A DNA stretch of 64,000 nucleotides from Pedobacter sp. BS3 (GCF_008274585.1 NZ_VTRT01000001.1:868001-932000); one strand, 5' to 3'; counted from the first letter of the stretch, positions 16,540-26,695 are shown. Notes: generated from the sequence alone by a model not told the origin. A program made the numbers and translations.

Positions 16540-18750
16540 ATGCCAGAATGTATAAAAGATAAAATTAATTCACATCTCTATACACTATATCCTAATTTAG
16601 AGGAAGTAGCTGAAGTATTTGAGATTGATCCAGGAAAATATATTTGGGATATTAGAAGATTTGATCTTGCTACAAAATATGTTTTTCTATCCGAGAGACG
16701 GAAGGCCCATGGGAGCTGGTTTCATGATATTTATTATGAACACATTAAAGCATTTTCAGGAGGCTCCTTTAAAGAAGGTGATGGTTTAAAGGATAGTTTT
16801 GTTGATTTTTTAAGCAATCTTGAGCTTTTAATAAATAAATTTGAAAAAGAAAATTTTAACAATAATCTATCCTATATTCCTATAAGTAACCAAACAATCA
16901 TCGATGGCTCTCATCGTGTCAGCTTAGCAGCATTTTATCAAAAAAAATTAAAAGCCATTACTCTCAACTCTATTCCGGAGCCTAACTATTCTTATCAATT
17001 TTTCAGGGAAAACCAACAACCATCGTGGGTTAATGACTACGTGTATTTACAACGAGTCAATTCTAATCCTAATATTAGAATTATCCATATAAATCCTAAA
17101 GCTAATATCACAGATGCCGGTGTATTGGAAATTTTGAAAAAGCATAATACAATTGTTGAATATACCAAAGAAATAACATTAAAAAAGACTGCCTTTCGGT
17201 TTATAGTAAGAGAGTATTATAAAAATGAAAGATGGATTGGGGATTATAGCAATAAATTTGCCGGAATTACTAACCATGCCACCCAATCCTGGAAAAGAAG
17301 GAAATCATTAAGAGTTTTTTATGTCTTGCAGCCTGACCTGGAGGTTTTAAATAAAATAAAATCCGAAATCAGGCAGATTTGCGATATCGGAAATTTCAGT
17401 GTACATATTAATGATACATACAGCGAGACCAGAAGACTGTCGGATATTTTTTTAAATGACAACTGTATTGATTTCTTAAATCACATTCTCCCCAACAATA
17501 CATTCTGGAACTTTGACAAATTTTTAAAATCACTAAAAAATACTTTACCAGACAACGATGAGGATTTCATCTTCGTTGGAAGTTTGCCTCTTACACTTAT
17601 TGGGTTAAGAAATAATAGAGACTTTGATATTATTACAAAGGATGAGCATAAATATGAAGCGCTTAAAGTTTTGTTTCCAGAAATAGACAATCATAATAAT
17701 TATTTGTCTACATTTAATTATAACACCTTAGATATTCTTTATGACCCCAGGAATTATTTTAAATGGCAAGGTTACAAGTTTCTAAGTTTAGCTTTTTTAT
17801 GGAAATTTAAAAAACGAAGAAACGAGACTAAAGATAAAATTGACTTTATTATACAAGTAGTCTCAAGAGTGAGATTCCCACTAAATTATTCCTATTTATA
17901 CACAGGATTACAAAAAATCACCTATTTATTTAATCGCATGCACATTATAAATATTTTACGGAGAATTAAAAAACTATTATATAATGAAGAAACAAAATTA
18001 AAATTAATACACTTTTTATCGTTCAACGATGGTCGAATAAAATTTAAAAACCATATTCTTTATTTTCCTAAAGGGTATACGATAATTGAACGTTACTTTA
18101 AACAGGGTTATGAGCCTGAATTAATTAATCATATCTCTAACAACCCAGCTTTACAAAAAAAAATCACCTTTATAGATGTGGGGGCAAACATTGGATTATT
18201 ATCTTCTCTATTGTTAGAGAAGCTGGATATAAAAAACCTTTTTCTATTTGAGCCTGGCAACCATCAATTTAAGTTTTTAGAGAGGAGCTTCAAACCGCTT
18301 GAAAAAGCCACGGTATATAATGTAGCAGTAGGTAGCACCACTCAAATAGTGGACTTTTATGTTCACCATCCCATCCATACTTCAGGCGATGGAATCGTAG
18401 ACACACAGCGGGCAGGAAAAACTAAAAAAGTTAAAGTCAATCAAGTATCTCTAGATAACTGGTGGCAGGATACAGGCCAGCCTAAAATAGATTTATTGAA
18501 AATTGATGTTGAAGGTTACGAATATAATGTATTATTGGGGGCAAGAATATTGATACAAAACACCAAGCCCGAAATTTATTTAGAAATCAATCCAAAAAAT
18601 CTAAAACACCAATCCCATACCCTTACTGATTTATTAAAGCTACTCAAAGAGTTTAATTATGAAGTATTTGATTTAGATAATAATAGAATGGAAGCCGAAA
18701 ATGATTTTCAAGCTTCATTGGATGACAATTTCTATGCCAGGCCCCAATAA
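16540..18750 (+). CDS. Multidomain protein: ParB-like N-terminus, nucleotidyltransferase-like middle, FkbM methyltransferase C-terminus
   Basis: I start it at the ATG at 16540, one base after the wzt stop (MPECIKDKINSH). Residues about 115-150 contain IPISNQTIIDGSHRVSLAAF, a ParB/sulfiredoxin-like motif. Residues about 340-440 contain FIFVGSLPLTLIG then NRDFDIIT, the GS...DxD layout of minimal nucleotidyltransferases. Residues about 515-730 are a FkbM-type SAM O-methyltransferase (FIDVGANIGLLSSLLLEKL, LFEPGNHQFKFLE, LLKIDVEGYEYNVLLGA, PEIYLEINP). It probably modifies the glycan, perhaps the non-reducing end read by Wzt. The domain boundaries are estimates and the first two assignments are tentative. 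Confidence 0.72.
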   Translation: MPECIKDKINSHLYTLYPNLEEVAEVFEIDPGKYIWDIRRFDLATKYVFLSERRKAHGSWFHDIYYEHIKAFSGGSFKEGDGLKDSFVDFLSNLELLINKFEKENFNNNLSYIPISNQTIIDGSHRVSLAAFYQKKLKAITLNSIPEPNYSYQFFRENQQPSWVNDYVYLQRVNSNPNIRIIHINPKANITDAGVLEILKKHNTIVEYTKEITLKKTAFRFIVREYYKNERWIGDYSNKFAGITNHATQSWKRRKSLRVFYVLQPDLEVLNKIKSEIRQICDIGNFSVHINDTYSETRRLSDIFLNDNCIDFLNHILPNNTFWNFDKFLKSLKNTLPDNDEDFIFVGSLPLTLIGLRNNRDFDIITKDEHKYEALKVLFPEIDNHNNYLSTFNYNTLDILYDPRNYFKWQGYKFLSLAFLWKFKKRRNETKDKIDFIIQVVSRVRFPLNYSYLYTGLQKITYLFNRMHIINILRRIKKLLYNEETKLKLIHFLSFNDGRIKFKNHILYFPKGYTIIERYFKQGYEPELINHISNNPALQKKITFIDVGANIGLLSSLLLEKLDIKNLFLFEPGNHQFKFLERSFKPLEKATVYNVAVGSTTQIVDFYVHHPIHTSGDGIVDTQRAGKTKKVKVNQVSLDNWWQDTGQPKIDLLKIDVEGYEYNVLLGARILIQNTKPEIYLEINPKNLKHQSHTLTDLLKLLKEFNYEVFDLDNNRMEAENDFQASLDDNFYARPQ

Positions 18751-19534
18751 ACTCCCTATCACTGCCATAGTAGCCAGTTATAATGAAGGTCATCTCTTAG
18801 AGCGGTGCTTAAGCGCCTTATTCTTTTGCGATGAAATCATTGTGATTAATTTATTATCAACAGATAATACTGTTGAGATAGCAAGAAAGTATGCTACTAG
18901 GATTTTAAATTATCCTCATTACCCCATTGTAGAACAGGCACTTTATTATGCTATACCAGAGGCCCGGCATGAATGGATTTTACTAACAGACCCGGATGAA
19001 GAGACAAGTATTAAATTAGCAAATCATATAATTAAGCTATTTCAGAACAAGGAAGTTTATCAATATAGTGCTGTTAGAGTTCCTATACAATTCTACTTTA
19101 AAAGCACTCCTTTAAAAGGTACTATATGGGGAGGTTATTTTAATAACTGCAGATATATGTTTAGAAAGGGGCATTTCTCAGTTTATAACGAAGTACATGG
19201 AGGGACTCGAATAAATGATAGTAAAAAAATCCTGAATGTATATCGTAGTGAGTACTCTCTTGTAAATCATCATTACTGGATGACCTCTTGGCATCAGCTT
19301 TTTGAAAAACATCATAGATATAATTCCAAAGAAGCCCAGAAATTATTTAACACTGGTGAGACTTTTTCATTAAAAAAACAACTACTAACAACTATAAAGG
19401 CATTCAGAAGTAGTTATATAATTACCAGGGGTTATAAAGATGGAATCATCGGATTATTATTATCTATTTTTTGGGCATATTATAATTTTATGAACTGGCA
19501 TGAATTAAAGAAACTCCAAAACCAACCAAAGTAA
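18734..19534 (+). CDS. Glycosyltransferase family 2
   Basis: GT-A fold transferase. ITAIVASYNEGHLLERCLSAL starts the nucleotide-binding half, and LLTDPDEET supplies the metal-binding acidic motif near residue 90. A short basic/hydrophobic C-terminus (GIIGLLLSIFWAYYNFMNW) suggests membrane association. I prefer ATG 18734; ATG 18701 would overlap the previous gene by 50 bases. Very AT-rich, as are its neighbours. Confidence 0.87.
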   Translation: MPGPNKLPITAIVASYNEGHLLERCLSALFFCDEIIVINLLSTDNTVEIARKYATRILNYPHYPIVEQALYYAIPEARHEWILLTDPDEETSIKLANHIIKLFQNKEVYQYSAVRVPIQFYFKSTPLKGTIWGGYFNNCRYMFRKGHFSVYNEVHGGTRINDSKKILNVYRSEYSLVNHHYWMTSWHQLFEKHHRYNSKEAQKLFNTGETFSLKKQLLTTIKAFRSSYIITRGYKDGIIGLLLSIFWAYYNFMNWHELKKLQNQPK

Positions 19535-19535
19535 A

Positions 19536-20186
19536 ATGCCCGTAGTTCTATTTTTAAGTTTTTTTTTAAAATGCAAAAAGGCGAGTAGCAACTTTATTAA
19601 GACTTTTATATATAGAACCTATTACAGGCTCAAAAAGAAAAATATAATTCCACATTCAGGTACTTTTATTAAAGGGATCGATAATATAAATTTAAATGGA
19701 AGACTAGAGATTGGATTTTTAGAAAATGGATTTGGATTAAGCTCGGATAAAAGTTTTTTCAATATACGTGGTAAACTGATTATTGCAGGAAACTACTCCG
19801 TTGGCAAAGGGTGCAGACTAGATATTGGCCCCAACGCTGTTGTCACCATTGGGAAAGGCGGGTATATAAACAATAACTGCTTGTTTGTTATTATGAACAA
19901 ATTGATTATTGGGGAAAACACCATCATATCCTGGAACTGTCAATTTTTAGATGAAGATTTTCATCATATTACATATGAAGGTCAGTCTCAAAAGGAAAGC
20001 GGTATACATATAGGTAATAATGTGTGGATAGGATGTAATGTAAAAATATACCGGGGAGTAACTATTCCCGATGGCTGTGTAATTGCGGCTGATTCCGTAG
20101 TCAAAAGTTCATTTACAGAGACCAGCCTTTTAATTTCAGGCTTTCCTGCTAAGGCTGTAAAACGAAATGTAACCTGGCACGTTTAA
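19536..20186 (+). CDS. Left-handed beta-helix (hexapeptide) acyltransferase
   Basis: Probably O-acetylates a sugar of the repeat unit using acetyl-CoA. Hexapeptide repeats run through residues about 70-205: LIIAGNYSVGKGCRLDIGPNAVV..., then IHIGNNVWIGCNVKIYRGV and IPDGCVIAADSVV. The DEDFHHITYE segment supplies the likely catalytic His. It ends with the family-typical GFPAKAVKRNVTW. It starts 1 base after the preceding stop and the next gene begins 2 bases after its own stop, so it is part of a tight operon. Confidence 0.9.
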   Translation: MPVVLFLSFFLKCKKASSNFIKTFIYRTYYRLKKKNIIPHSGTFIKGIDNINLNGRLEIGFLENGFGLSSDKSFFNIRGKLIIAGNYSVGKGCRLDIGPNAVVTIGKGGYINNNCLFVIMNKLIIGENTIISWNCQFLDEDFHHITYEGQSQKESGIHIGNNVWIGCNVKIYRGVTIPDGCVIAADSVVKSSFTETSLLISGFPAKAVKRNVTWHV

Positions 20187-20188
20187 CT

Positions 20189-20962
20189 ATGTCTGCTTTG
20201 GTTCCCAATTTTAAATTATCTATTGTTACTATTAACCTCAACCATGCAGCAGGATTAGAGCGCACTATTATATCGGTTAAGAATCAAACCAGCCTGGACA
20301 AAATAGAATATATTGTTATTGATGGTAATAGTACCGATGGGTCGCAGGAAATCGCTAAGAAATATGCAGCCACCATTAATTATTATACGTCAGAGAAAGA
20401 CCAGGGTATTTATCAAGCCATGAACAAGGGTATCGCCCGTGCAAATGGTGAATATCTTTTATTTCTAAACTCTGGCGATACCTTGTATGATCATTCAGTG
20501 ATTCAAAGCTTTCTTACCTACGAGAAACAGGTTCCTCAGCAGGATGTATACTATGGAAGGATTGCTTATGCTAATAAAAATACCAGAGCTGCAAAGCATA
20601 AAATAATTCCAAGCATGGAGTTATTTGCTATTGATTCATTGCCACACCCTGCAAGCTTTATCGCCAAAAAACTTTTTAGTGAAATAGGTTTGTATAATGA
20701 AAATTACAAGATTATTTCTGATTGGATCTTTTTTTTTAGTGCATATATCGCTCAAAAAAAATTACATTATATCGACTTGTTAGTAACAATCTTTGAGCCT
20801 GGAGGAGTTTCTTCCAACCACCATGTATCTTACGAAGAAAAACTTAGTTTTATCAAAGATTTTTATCCTAATTTTTTAATTGATTTTGAGTATTTAAACA
20901 ACATGCGATACTTCAGGTTGTCCAGACTGCATAACCTGATAAGGAGATTATTACAAAAATGA
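20189..20962 (+). CDS. Glycosyltransferase family 2
   Basis: FKLSIVTINLNHAAGLERTI, VIDGNSTDGSQEI and YLLFLNSGDTLYD place it in the GT2 subgroup whose acidic motif reads NSGD. Length 257. Acceptor and donor unknown. Its 3' end overlaps the next start by 4 bases (ATGA), indicating coupled translation. Confidence 0.9.
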   Translation: MSALVPNFKLSIVTINLNHAAGLERTIISVKNQTSLDKIEYIVIDGNSTDGSQEIAKKYAATINYYTSEKDQGIYQAMNKGIARANGEYLLFLNSGDTLYDHSVIQSFLTYEKQVPQQDVYYGRIAYANKNTRAAKHKIIPSMELFAIDSLPHPASFIAKKLFSEIGLYNENYKIISDWIFFFSAYIAQKKLHYIDLLVTIFEPGGVSSNHHVSYEEKLSFIKDFYPNFLIDFEYLNNMRYFRLSRLHNLIRRLLQK

Positions 20963-21774
20963 CCAAGAGCAAGGGAGTTGTGTATGTTGCCAGCGGCAGT
21001 TCATATATTAAAGAAGCGGTTTTTTCTGCTACATCTTTTAAAAAGCATAATGCTGAACCTATATGCTTAATTACCGACCGGTTATATCCCGAAGAAAACC
21101 TGGAAATATTTGACACTATATTAATAAGACCTTGTCAATACAACTATATTGATAAATTATTAGCCATAGAAACTCCCTATGATAAAACCATATTTTTAGA
21201 CACGGATACGTATGTATGCCAGGATCTAAGTGATTTATATGGTTTATTGGATTATACCGAATTTGCCATTCATCAGGCAGATGAAGGATACGAGCATATT
21301 ATTTATGAGTTTAACGGGGCCATGCCTGAATTTAATACAGGCGTATTTGCGTTTAGGAACACACAACCGGTTAAAAAGCTATTCGGGGACTGGCAAGCTT
21401 CTTATCATAGAAAACCGGAAATAAGTACTGACCAATATCATCTCAGATGGGCCCTTTATAACTCGACAATCAGGTACAGTACATTTTCAACAGCTTATAA
21501 TTTTATTACTTATTATCCTAACTACACTTTACAAAAGGTAAAAGTATTACATGGCAGGCCTCAAAACCAGTTGCCTATTATTGAAAAGGACCTTAATCAT
21601 ATCCGCCATAAGAATGGCTGGCGCAGGTTTTATTATCCTATTTCTCATCATGGCATTATGATATATCAAGATTTAACCGTTCCCGATACGCTCAAATTAA
21701 TTTTTTACTTAATGCTAAATCTCATGAAATTATGTAAACGAGGCATTTTACAGTTTATTAAAAGATTATCATAA
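20959..21774 (+). CDS. GT8-like nucleotide-sugar glycosyltransferase
   Basis: GVVYVASGSSYIKEAVFSATSFKKHN begins a GT-A fold. KTIFLDTDTYVCQDLSDLY gives the DxD metal/nucleotide site near residue 80. EFNTGVFAFRN and DQYHLRWAL match nucleotide-diphospho-sugar transferase proteins. The family is loosely defined, so the sugar cannot be inferred. Compact (271 residues), AT-rich and coupled to the preceding GT2. Confidence 0.8.
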   Translation: MTKSKGVVYVASGSSYIKEAVFSATSFKKHNAEPICLITDRLYPEENLEIFDTILIRPCQYNYIDKLLAIETPYDKTIFLDTDTYVCQDLSDLYGLLDYTEFAIHQADEGYEHIIYEFNGAMPEFNTGVFAFRNTQPVKKLFGDWQASYHRKPEISTDQYHLRWALYNSTIRYSTFSTAYNFITYYPNYTLQKVKVLHGRPQNQLPIIEKDLNHIRHKNGWRRFYYPISHHGIMIYQDLTVPDTLKLIFYLMLNLMKLCKRGILQFIKRLS

Positions 21775-21783
21775 AAACAGTCG

Positions 21784-22596
21784 ATGAAGGATAACTCAAC
21801 GTTAGAACGTCTACACACTGAATATATAGGCGAAGTTGCAACTGAACATTTGCACAGGTATGCAATTGCTGCAGAGCTTACAACTGGCAAGACCATTTTA
21901 GATATAGCATGTGGAGAAGGATATGGTAGCCATCTATTGTCCAATACTGCAGCGTATGTATATGGTATTGATATTGATAAACCTACCATCGATAAGGCAA
22001 CTATCAAATATCGAAAAGAAAATTTATCTTTTAAACAGGGAACCACTTCCGATATACCATTAGACGATAATTCGGTTGACATTATCGTAAGTTTTGAGAC
22101 TATTGAGCACCACGATGAGCACCAGCTAATGATGCGTGAATTTAAAAGGGTTTTAAGAAAAGATGGCCTTGTAATTATTTCTACACCTGATAAACTGAAT
22201 TATTCGGACAAAAGAAACTATAAAAATGAATTTCATATTAAGGAGTTATATAAAGATGAGTTTGAATCTTTATTAAAAGAAAACTTTCAATATGTCGATA
22301 CCTATTTTCAAAAAATGACATATGCATCCATAGTTGTCAATTTTACCAAGGAGCATTTTCTAAAAGAGTTTTCGGGAGATTTTACCCATGTGTCTTCTAA
22401 ATCAAAAGAAAATTTTATATATCTTTTGTGTATTGCTTCCGATACAGATTTACCAGCCCTTGGTAATAGTTATTTTATACATTCTTTAGACAATATAATA
22501 CAGGATGTTGTCAAAAGAGTTCGGGGATCTTTGAGTTACCGATTAGGCAATGCATTATTATCTCCAGCCAGATTCTGTAGAAATTTATTTAGGTAA
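21784..22596 (+). CDS. Class I SAM-dependent methyltransferase
   Basis: Rossmann-fold methyltransferase: motif I TILDIACGEGYGSHLL, the acidic residue ending motif II (YGIDIDKPTI), then DIIVSFETIEHHDE and ELKRVLRKDGLVIIS-like sequence (FKRVLRKDGLVIISTPD). It probably methylates a sugar hydroxyl or a carboxylate of the polysaccharide. No membrane segment seen. A possible ATG for the next gene (22550) lies within its 3' end. Confidence 0.88.
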   Translation: MKDNSTLERLHTEYIGEVATEHLHRYAIAAELTTGKTILDIACGEGYGSHLLSNTAAYVYGIDIDKPTIDKATIKYRKENLSFKQGTTSDIPLDDNSVDIIVSFETIEHHDEHQLMMREFKRVLRKDGLVIISTPDKLNYSDKRNYKNEFHIKELYKDEFESLLKENFQYVDTYFQKMTYASIVVNFTKEHFLKEFSGDFTHVSSKSKENFIYLLCIASDTDLPALGNSYFIHSLDNIIQDVVKRVRGSLSYRLGNALLSPARFCRNLFR

Positions 22597-22597
22597 A

Positions 22598-23503
22598 GTG
22601 GTTTCAGTTATAATACCTAATTATAATCATGCCCAATTTCTTGAAAAAAGAATCGATAGCATTTTACATCAAACATATCAGGATTTTGAGGTCATTATTC
22701 TAGATGATTGTTCTACAGATAATAGTAAAGAAATAATAAGCCAATATCATAATAATAGTCATGTTAGTCATGTTGTCTACAGCAAAACAAATAGCGGTAG
22801 TCCCTTTAAACAATGGCTTAAGGGAATAGAGCTTGCGAAAGGTAACTATATTTGGATTGCAGAAAGCGATGATTTTTGTGACAATAACTTTCTGCATGTA
22901 GCAACAAGCCGTCTAGATACCGGGAATATCGATTTGTTTTTCTGTAAATCAATACGTGTTGATGAGAATAATAATCTTCTTGATGAGTTAGAATGGTGGT
23001 ATCATGATATGTCTGGCTCTCGTTGGACAGAAAATTATACTAATGCGGGGGATAGTGAAATAAGAACCTATTTGTATAAAAAGAATGTAATAGTTAATGC
23101 CTCGGCTGTGGTATTTCAAAATAAACCGGATATATGTAAGTATTTAAAAAACATACAAGAATTTAAATATTGTGGTGACTGGCTATTCTGGCTTCAATAT
23201 CTGAAATGCAGTAAGCAATTAAGCTACTCAACAGATACCCAAAACTTCTTTCGCTATCACCAGGCAACTACCAGAGGGAGTGCATCCATTGATCGAAATA
23301 GGGAAATTGCCGAAATTTTCAAATGGATAGTTTCAAACAACTATTATCTTAATAAGAAAGAGTTGATTGATTATTTTATAAAAAATCATATCAAACTACC
23401 TGGCCGAAAAAAGCCAATAAGCAGCCTTAAGGCTTTTGCGCCTTTTTTGAATGTTGAGCCGATAGCATTTTTGCATTTACTCAGATGGTTTTTAGCATTT
23501 TAG
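22598..23503 (+). CDS. Glycosyltransferase family 2
   Basis: VSVIIPNYNHAQFLEKRIDSIL, LDDCSTDNSKEII and WIAESDDFCDNN are the standard GT2 features. I favour the GTG at 22598, 1 base after the previous stop, which puts the start directly on VSVIIPNYN. The alternative ATG at 22550 adds 16 residues that overlap the methyltransferase. There is a Trp- and Tyr-rich acceptor half with SEIRTYLYKKNVIVNASAVVF. Confidence 0.86.
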   Translation: MVSVIIPNYNHAQFLEKRIDSILHQTYQDFEVIILDDCSTDNSKEIISQYHNNSHVSHVVYSKTNSGSPFKQWLKGIELAKGNYIWIAESDDFCDNNFLHVATSRLDTGNIDLFFCKSIRVDENNNLLDELEWWYHDMSGSRWTENYTNAGDSEIRTYLYKKNVIVNASAVVFQNKPDICKYLKNIQEFKYCGDWLFWLQYLKCSKQLSYSTDTQNFFRYHQATTRGSASIDRNREIAEIFKWIVSNNYYLNKKELIDYFIKNHIKLPGRKKPISSLKAFAPFLNVEPIAFLHLLRWFLAF

Positions 23504-23504
23504 T

Positions 23505-24719
23505 ATGAATATTTTATTTGTATCGTACGAATACCCGCCAGAAACAGGTGGTGGTGGCATAGGAAGCTATTTATTGCAATGTAATACCTGGCTTAATCAG
23601 TATGGACACACAGCTATTATTATGTGTGGCACATCTAAAAATACTGCTTTTTGGGAAACTGAAACCGTATTTAGAATACCTGCTATTAACTGGGCTGAAT
23701 TTGATAAAAATTTACCATATTATATTGATAAATTGAATGTTGATTTTGATATCATTGAAGGTGTGGATTTCAGAGGGTGCGGTCTTAGCTTAGTAAATCA
23801 TCAAAAGAACATTCCGGTACTTGCTCGTGCACATACCATTAATTATGTGGTAGATCTATATTTACAGCCTAAGTTGACATTAAAAGGTAAAATGCGCTTT
23901 GCATTAGGTGCACTCCGGCGAGGTAAATTTCCGAAGCTTCCTCAAGGCCCTCAAAAAGAGAATTATTCGAAAGAGTTTTTATTTTTGGAAAAAGCTGCAG
24001 CGATTGTTTCCCCTTCGAAAGCGCTAATGGAAACGTATAAGGAGCATGGTATCAGAAACAAATATTATCATCTGCCCTACCTTTTTACAATATCTAATCA
24101 CTCTTCCACTCCTCCGCTATCTAGAATAGCTGATAGCACTAATAAGATCAAGATTGTTTTTTTTGGAAGACTGGAAGTGAGGAAAGGAATTTTAACTATT
24201 ATAAAAGTAATTCCCCAAATTTTAAAGCGCTATAAGAATGTACATTTTTTCTTTATTGGGAATCCTGCACAATCTCCTCAACCGTCTTTATTAATGGATG
24301 CTTTTATCCGCCAAGAACTCAAACGATATGAAACTTCAGTAACAGTACTTCCTGCTGTACCTTATCATGAAGTAGGGAATCTTATTCAAGCCGGTGATAT
24401 TTTCCTGATGCCAAGTTTATTTGATAATTTTCCAGTAGCTTGTTTAGAAGTTATGGCTGCCGGCAAATGTATTATCGCAACTAAAAGCGGAGGTATGGCT
24501 GAAATGATAGAAGACAGGAAATCCGGCGCTCTAATATATCCAGACGATGTAAAAGGGCTATTTAATGTTCTGTCTGAATTAATTATAAACAGTTCTTTAC
24601 GAGACTTGTATGGCCGTATGGCCGCACATAGCATTGACCGTTATCATCCCAAAATTATCATAGAGCAGCAGATCTCCATCTATAAGGAAATTATAGAAGA
24701 ATATAGAGCAGGAGATTGA
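23505..24719 (+). CDS. Glycosyltransferase family 4
   Basis: GT-B fold. The N-terminal glycine-rich loop is YEYPPETGGGGIGSYL, and the donor domain begins near residue 205 with KIVFFGRLEVRKGILTIIKVIP. The E-x7-E region is PSLFDNFPVACLEVMAAGKCIIATKSGGMAEM, in which the first Glu is replaced by Asp (FDN). Starts 1 base after the previous stop. AT-rich. Confidence 0.9.
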   Translation: MNILFVSYEYPPETGGGGIGSYLLQCNTWLNQYGHTAIIMCGTSKNTAFWETETVFRIPAINWAEFDKNLPYYIDKLNVDFDIIEGVDFRGCGLSLVNHQKNIPVLARAHTINYVVDLYLQPKLTLKGKMRFALGALRRGKFPKLPQGPQKENYSKEFLFLEKAAAIVSPSKALMETYKEHGIRNKYYHLPYLFTISNHSSTPPLSRIADSTNKIKIVFFGRLEVRKGILTIIKVIPQILKRYKNVHFFFIGNPAQSPQPSLLMDAFIRQELKRYETSVTVLPAVPYHEVGNLIQAGDIFLMPSLFDNFPVACLEVMAAGKCIIATKSGGMAEMIEDRKSGALIYPDDVKGLFNVLSELIINSSLRDLYGRMAAHSIDRYHPKIIIEQQISIYKEIIEEYRAGD

Positions 24720-24734
24720 AATTAGGCTTGTCAG

Positions 24735-25670
24735 ATGAAATTATCTGTTGTTATATGCACCTATAACCCTAACCCGGGTATTTTTAACCGGGTGCTGGAG
24801 TCGTTAAGACAGCAAACACTTCCTAAAGAAGAGTGGGAGTTGATTATTATAGATAATGCAAGCACTATTTCTTTAGGTAATTTATTTGATTTAAGCTGGC
24901 ATCCTCATCATAAAATCGTGCAGGAAAAACAGCCCGGCCTGGCTTACGCAAGACTTAAAGGAGTAAAAGAAGCATCAACAGAATTAATTGTTTTTATAGA
25001 CGACGATAATATAGCTGATAAAGAATATTTAAATATTACATACGAATTTCATAAGGCACATCCAAATATGGGTGCATTCGGTGGCAAATCAATCCCAATA
25101 TTCGAAACCACGCCTCCTCCTTGGTTTGCACAGGTCGAAATTAGTTTAGGATGTCGTGATCTGGGCAATGAGTTGTGTTTGTCATCATATAATGCGGAGG
25201 TTTACACAATTAAACAATATCCAAGTTTCGCACCCATTGGGACGGGCATGGTAATCACCAAGGTTGCCTTTTTGTCGTATGATAAGAATGTAAACAGCAA
25301 TAAAACACGACTTAGCCTGGGAAGAAAAGGAGCTGTTCTTACCTCAGGAGAAGATAATGATATTATTTTAACCATTATAAAGGAAGGCTTTCAAATAGCC
25401 TATGTTCCTCAGCTTATTATTCATCACTTCATTCCGGCCAAAAGGTATAGCCTTTCCTATCTAAAAAAAATGGCCTATGAGAGTAATCGTAGCTGGATTA
25501 AAGTATTAAGTATACATGATATTTGTCCCTGGAGGCCTATAGCTCGGTGGACATATCCCTTCCGGATCTTTAAGTCATATATTAAGCATAAACCCTGGGA
25601 GTCTGAGGTTAATAAAATCAAATTTCATAGTTCTAAAGGCATCCTAAAAGGCCAATCCGAAATCAGGTGA
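24735..25670 (+). CDS. Glycosyltransferase family 2
   Basis: MKLSVVICTYNPNPGIFNRVL, LIIIDNAS and VFIDDDNIADKEY show the GT2 nucleotide-binding half. A GxGMVI segment (FAPIGTGMVITK) and TSGEDNDIILTI (ED motif) belong to the acceptor half. Its 3' end overlaps the GTG of the next gene by 4 bases (GTGA). Confidence 0.88.
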   Translation: MKLSVVICTYNPNPGIFNRVLESLRQQTLPKEEWELIIIDNASTISLGNLFDLSWHPHHKIVQEKQPGLAYARLKGVKEASTELIVFIDDDNIADKEYLNITYEFHKAHPNMGAFGGKSIPIFETTPPPWFAQVEISLGCRDLGNELCLSSYNAEVYTIKQYPSFAPIGTGMVITKVAFLSYDKNVNSNKTRLSLGRKGAVLTSGEDNDIILTIIKEGFQIAYVPQLIIHHFIPAKRYSLSYLKKMAYESNRSWIKVLSIHDICPWRPIARWTYPFRIFKSYIKHKPWESEVNKIKFHSSKGILKGQSEIR

Positions 25671-26674
25671 ATCAGCGGAATTATACCATCGATCTGTTGC
25701 GGGGAATAGCCGCGGCTATGGTAGTATTTTTCCACCTTAATGAGCCTATACCATATATTCATAATTTTTACCGTAGCATAGTTAAACTGGGGCATATTGG
25801 AGTCCCTGTTTTCTTTGTCATCAGCGGCTATTGTATCTTACTTGCTACCAGGCATTGTAAAAACAGTTTGGAATTTATATCCCGAAGATGCTTCAGAATT
25901 TTCCCAACATACTGGTTTAGTTTAGCAATTGTTTTAGCTGTTGCCATCTTCCAGAAACTTACTTTAGGAAATAATTCGGTAGCTGTTTTTCCCCATACTA
26001 TATCCGATGCTTTAAAAACTATATTTATATTGACCAAGCCTTTTGGCAGTACAACCACTATTAACTGGGTATATTGGTCATTAACCTGTGAGCTGTTCTT
26101 CTACTTCATTATTGGCCTTGGCTTACTTTTTGGTTCCACAGCCCAACTATTTTATTTTATTGGGGCAATAAGCTTAGTAAGCATTTTTATTGACCCTAAT
26201 CTATCAGCATATTTATTCTGGGTACCTTACTGGCATACCTTCGCTTTAGGAGCGGGTATCTATTATTTGCATTCTCAAAAACTCGCATATTATCGTCTAA
26301 CCTTGCTGTTACTTATATTTTGCTTGGTGGGCTTATATCTATTCCATTATAAGATGGGCTATTATGCTTATGTAACAGCAACATTTGCCAGCGGCATATT
26401 AATCTACCTAAGCCCATACTTAAACCAATATCTAAACGAAAAGGTACAAAGATTAGGTGACTTATCATACTCCGTATACTTAATACATGTGCCCATTGGA
26501 GTTTATCTGCTGGGATTATTAAAAAATAATTTTATTCAGACTCATATAACAGCTAATATCCTATTCGACAGTGGCGTATATCTTATTGTACTATACATCA
26601 GCTATTATATTTATACTTACATTGAATCGCCAGCGATTATATATGGCAAACATTTCATTAAAAAGCGTGTTTAG
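25667..26674 (+). CDS. Acyltransferase family 3 (OafA-like) membrane protein
   Basis: Predicted inner-membrane O-acyltransferase that decorates polysaccharide, usually with acetyl groups. IDLLRGIAAAMVVFFHLNE carries the conserved R/H signature, and GVPVFFVISGYCI and NWVYWSLTCELFFYFIIG follow the family order. About ten hydrophobic helices over 335 residues. Starts at GTG 25667 overlapping the upstream stop. Confidence 0.9.
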   Translation: MNQRNYTIDLLRGIAAAMVVFFHLNEPIPYIHNFYRSIVKLGHIGVPVFFVISGYCILLATRHCKNSLEFISRRCFRIFPTYWFSLAIVLAVAIFQKLTLGNNSVAVFPHTISDALKTIFILTKPFGSTTTINWVYWSLTCELFFYFIIGLGLLFGSTAQLFYFIGAISLVSIFIDPNLSAYLFWVPYWHTFALGAGIYYLHSQKLAYYRLTLLLLIFCLVGLYLFHYKMGYYAYVTATFASGILIYLSPYLNQYLNEKVQRLGDLSYSVYLIHVPIGVYLLGLLKNNFIQTHITANILFDSGVYLIVLYISYYIYTYIESPAIIYGKHFIKKRV

Positions 26675-26695
26675 GTCCTCCGGTACTTGCTGATA

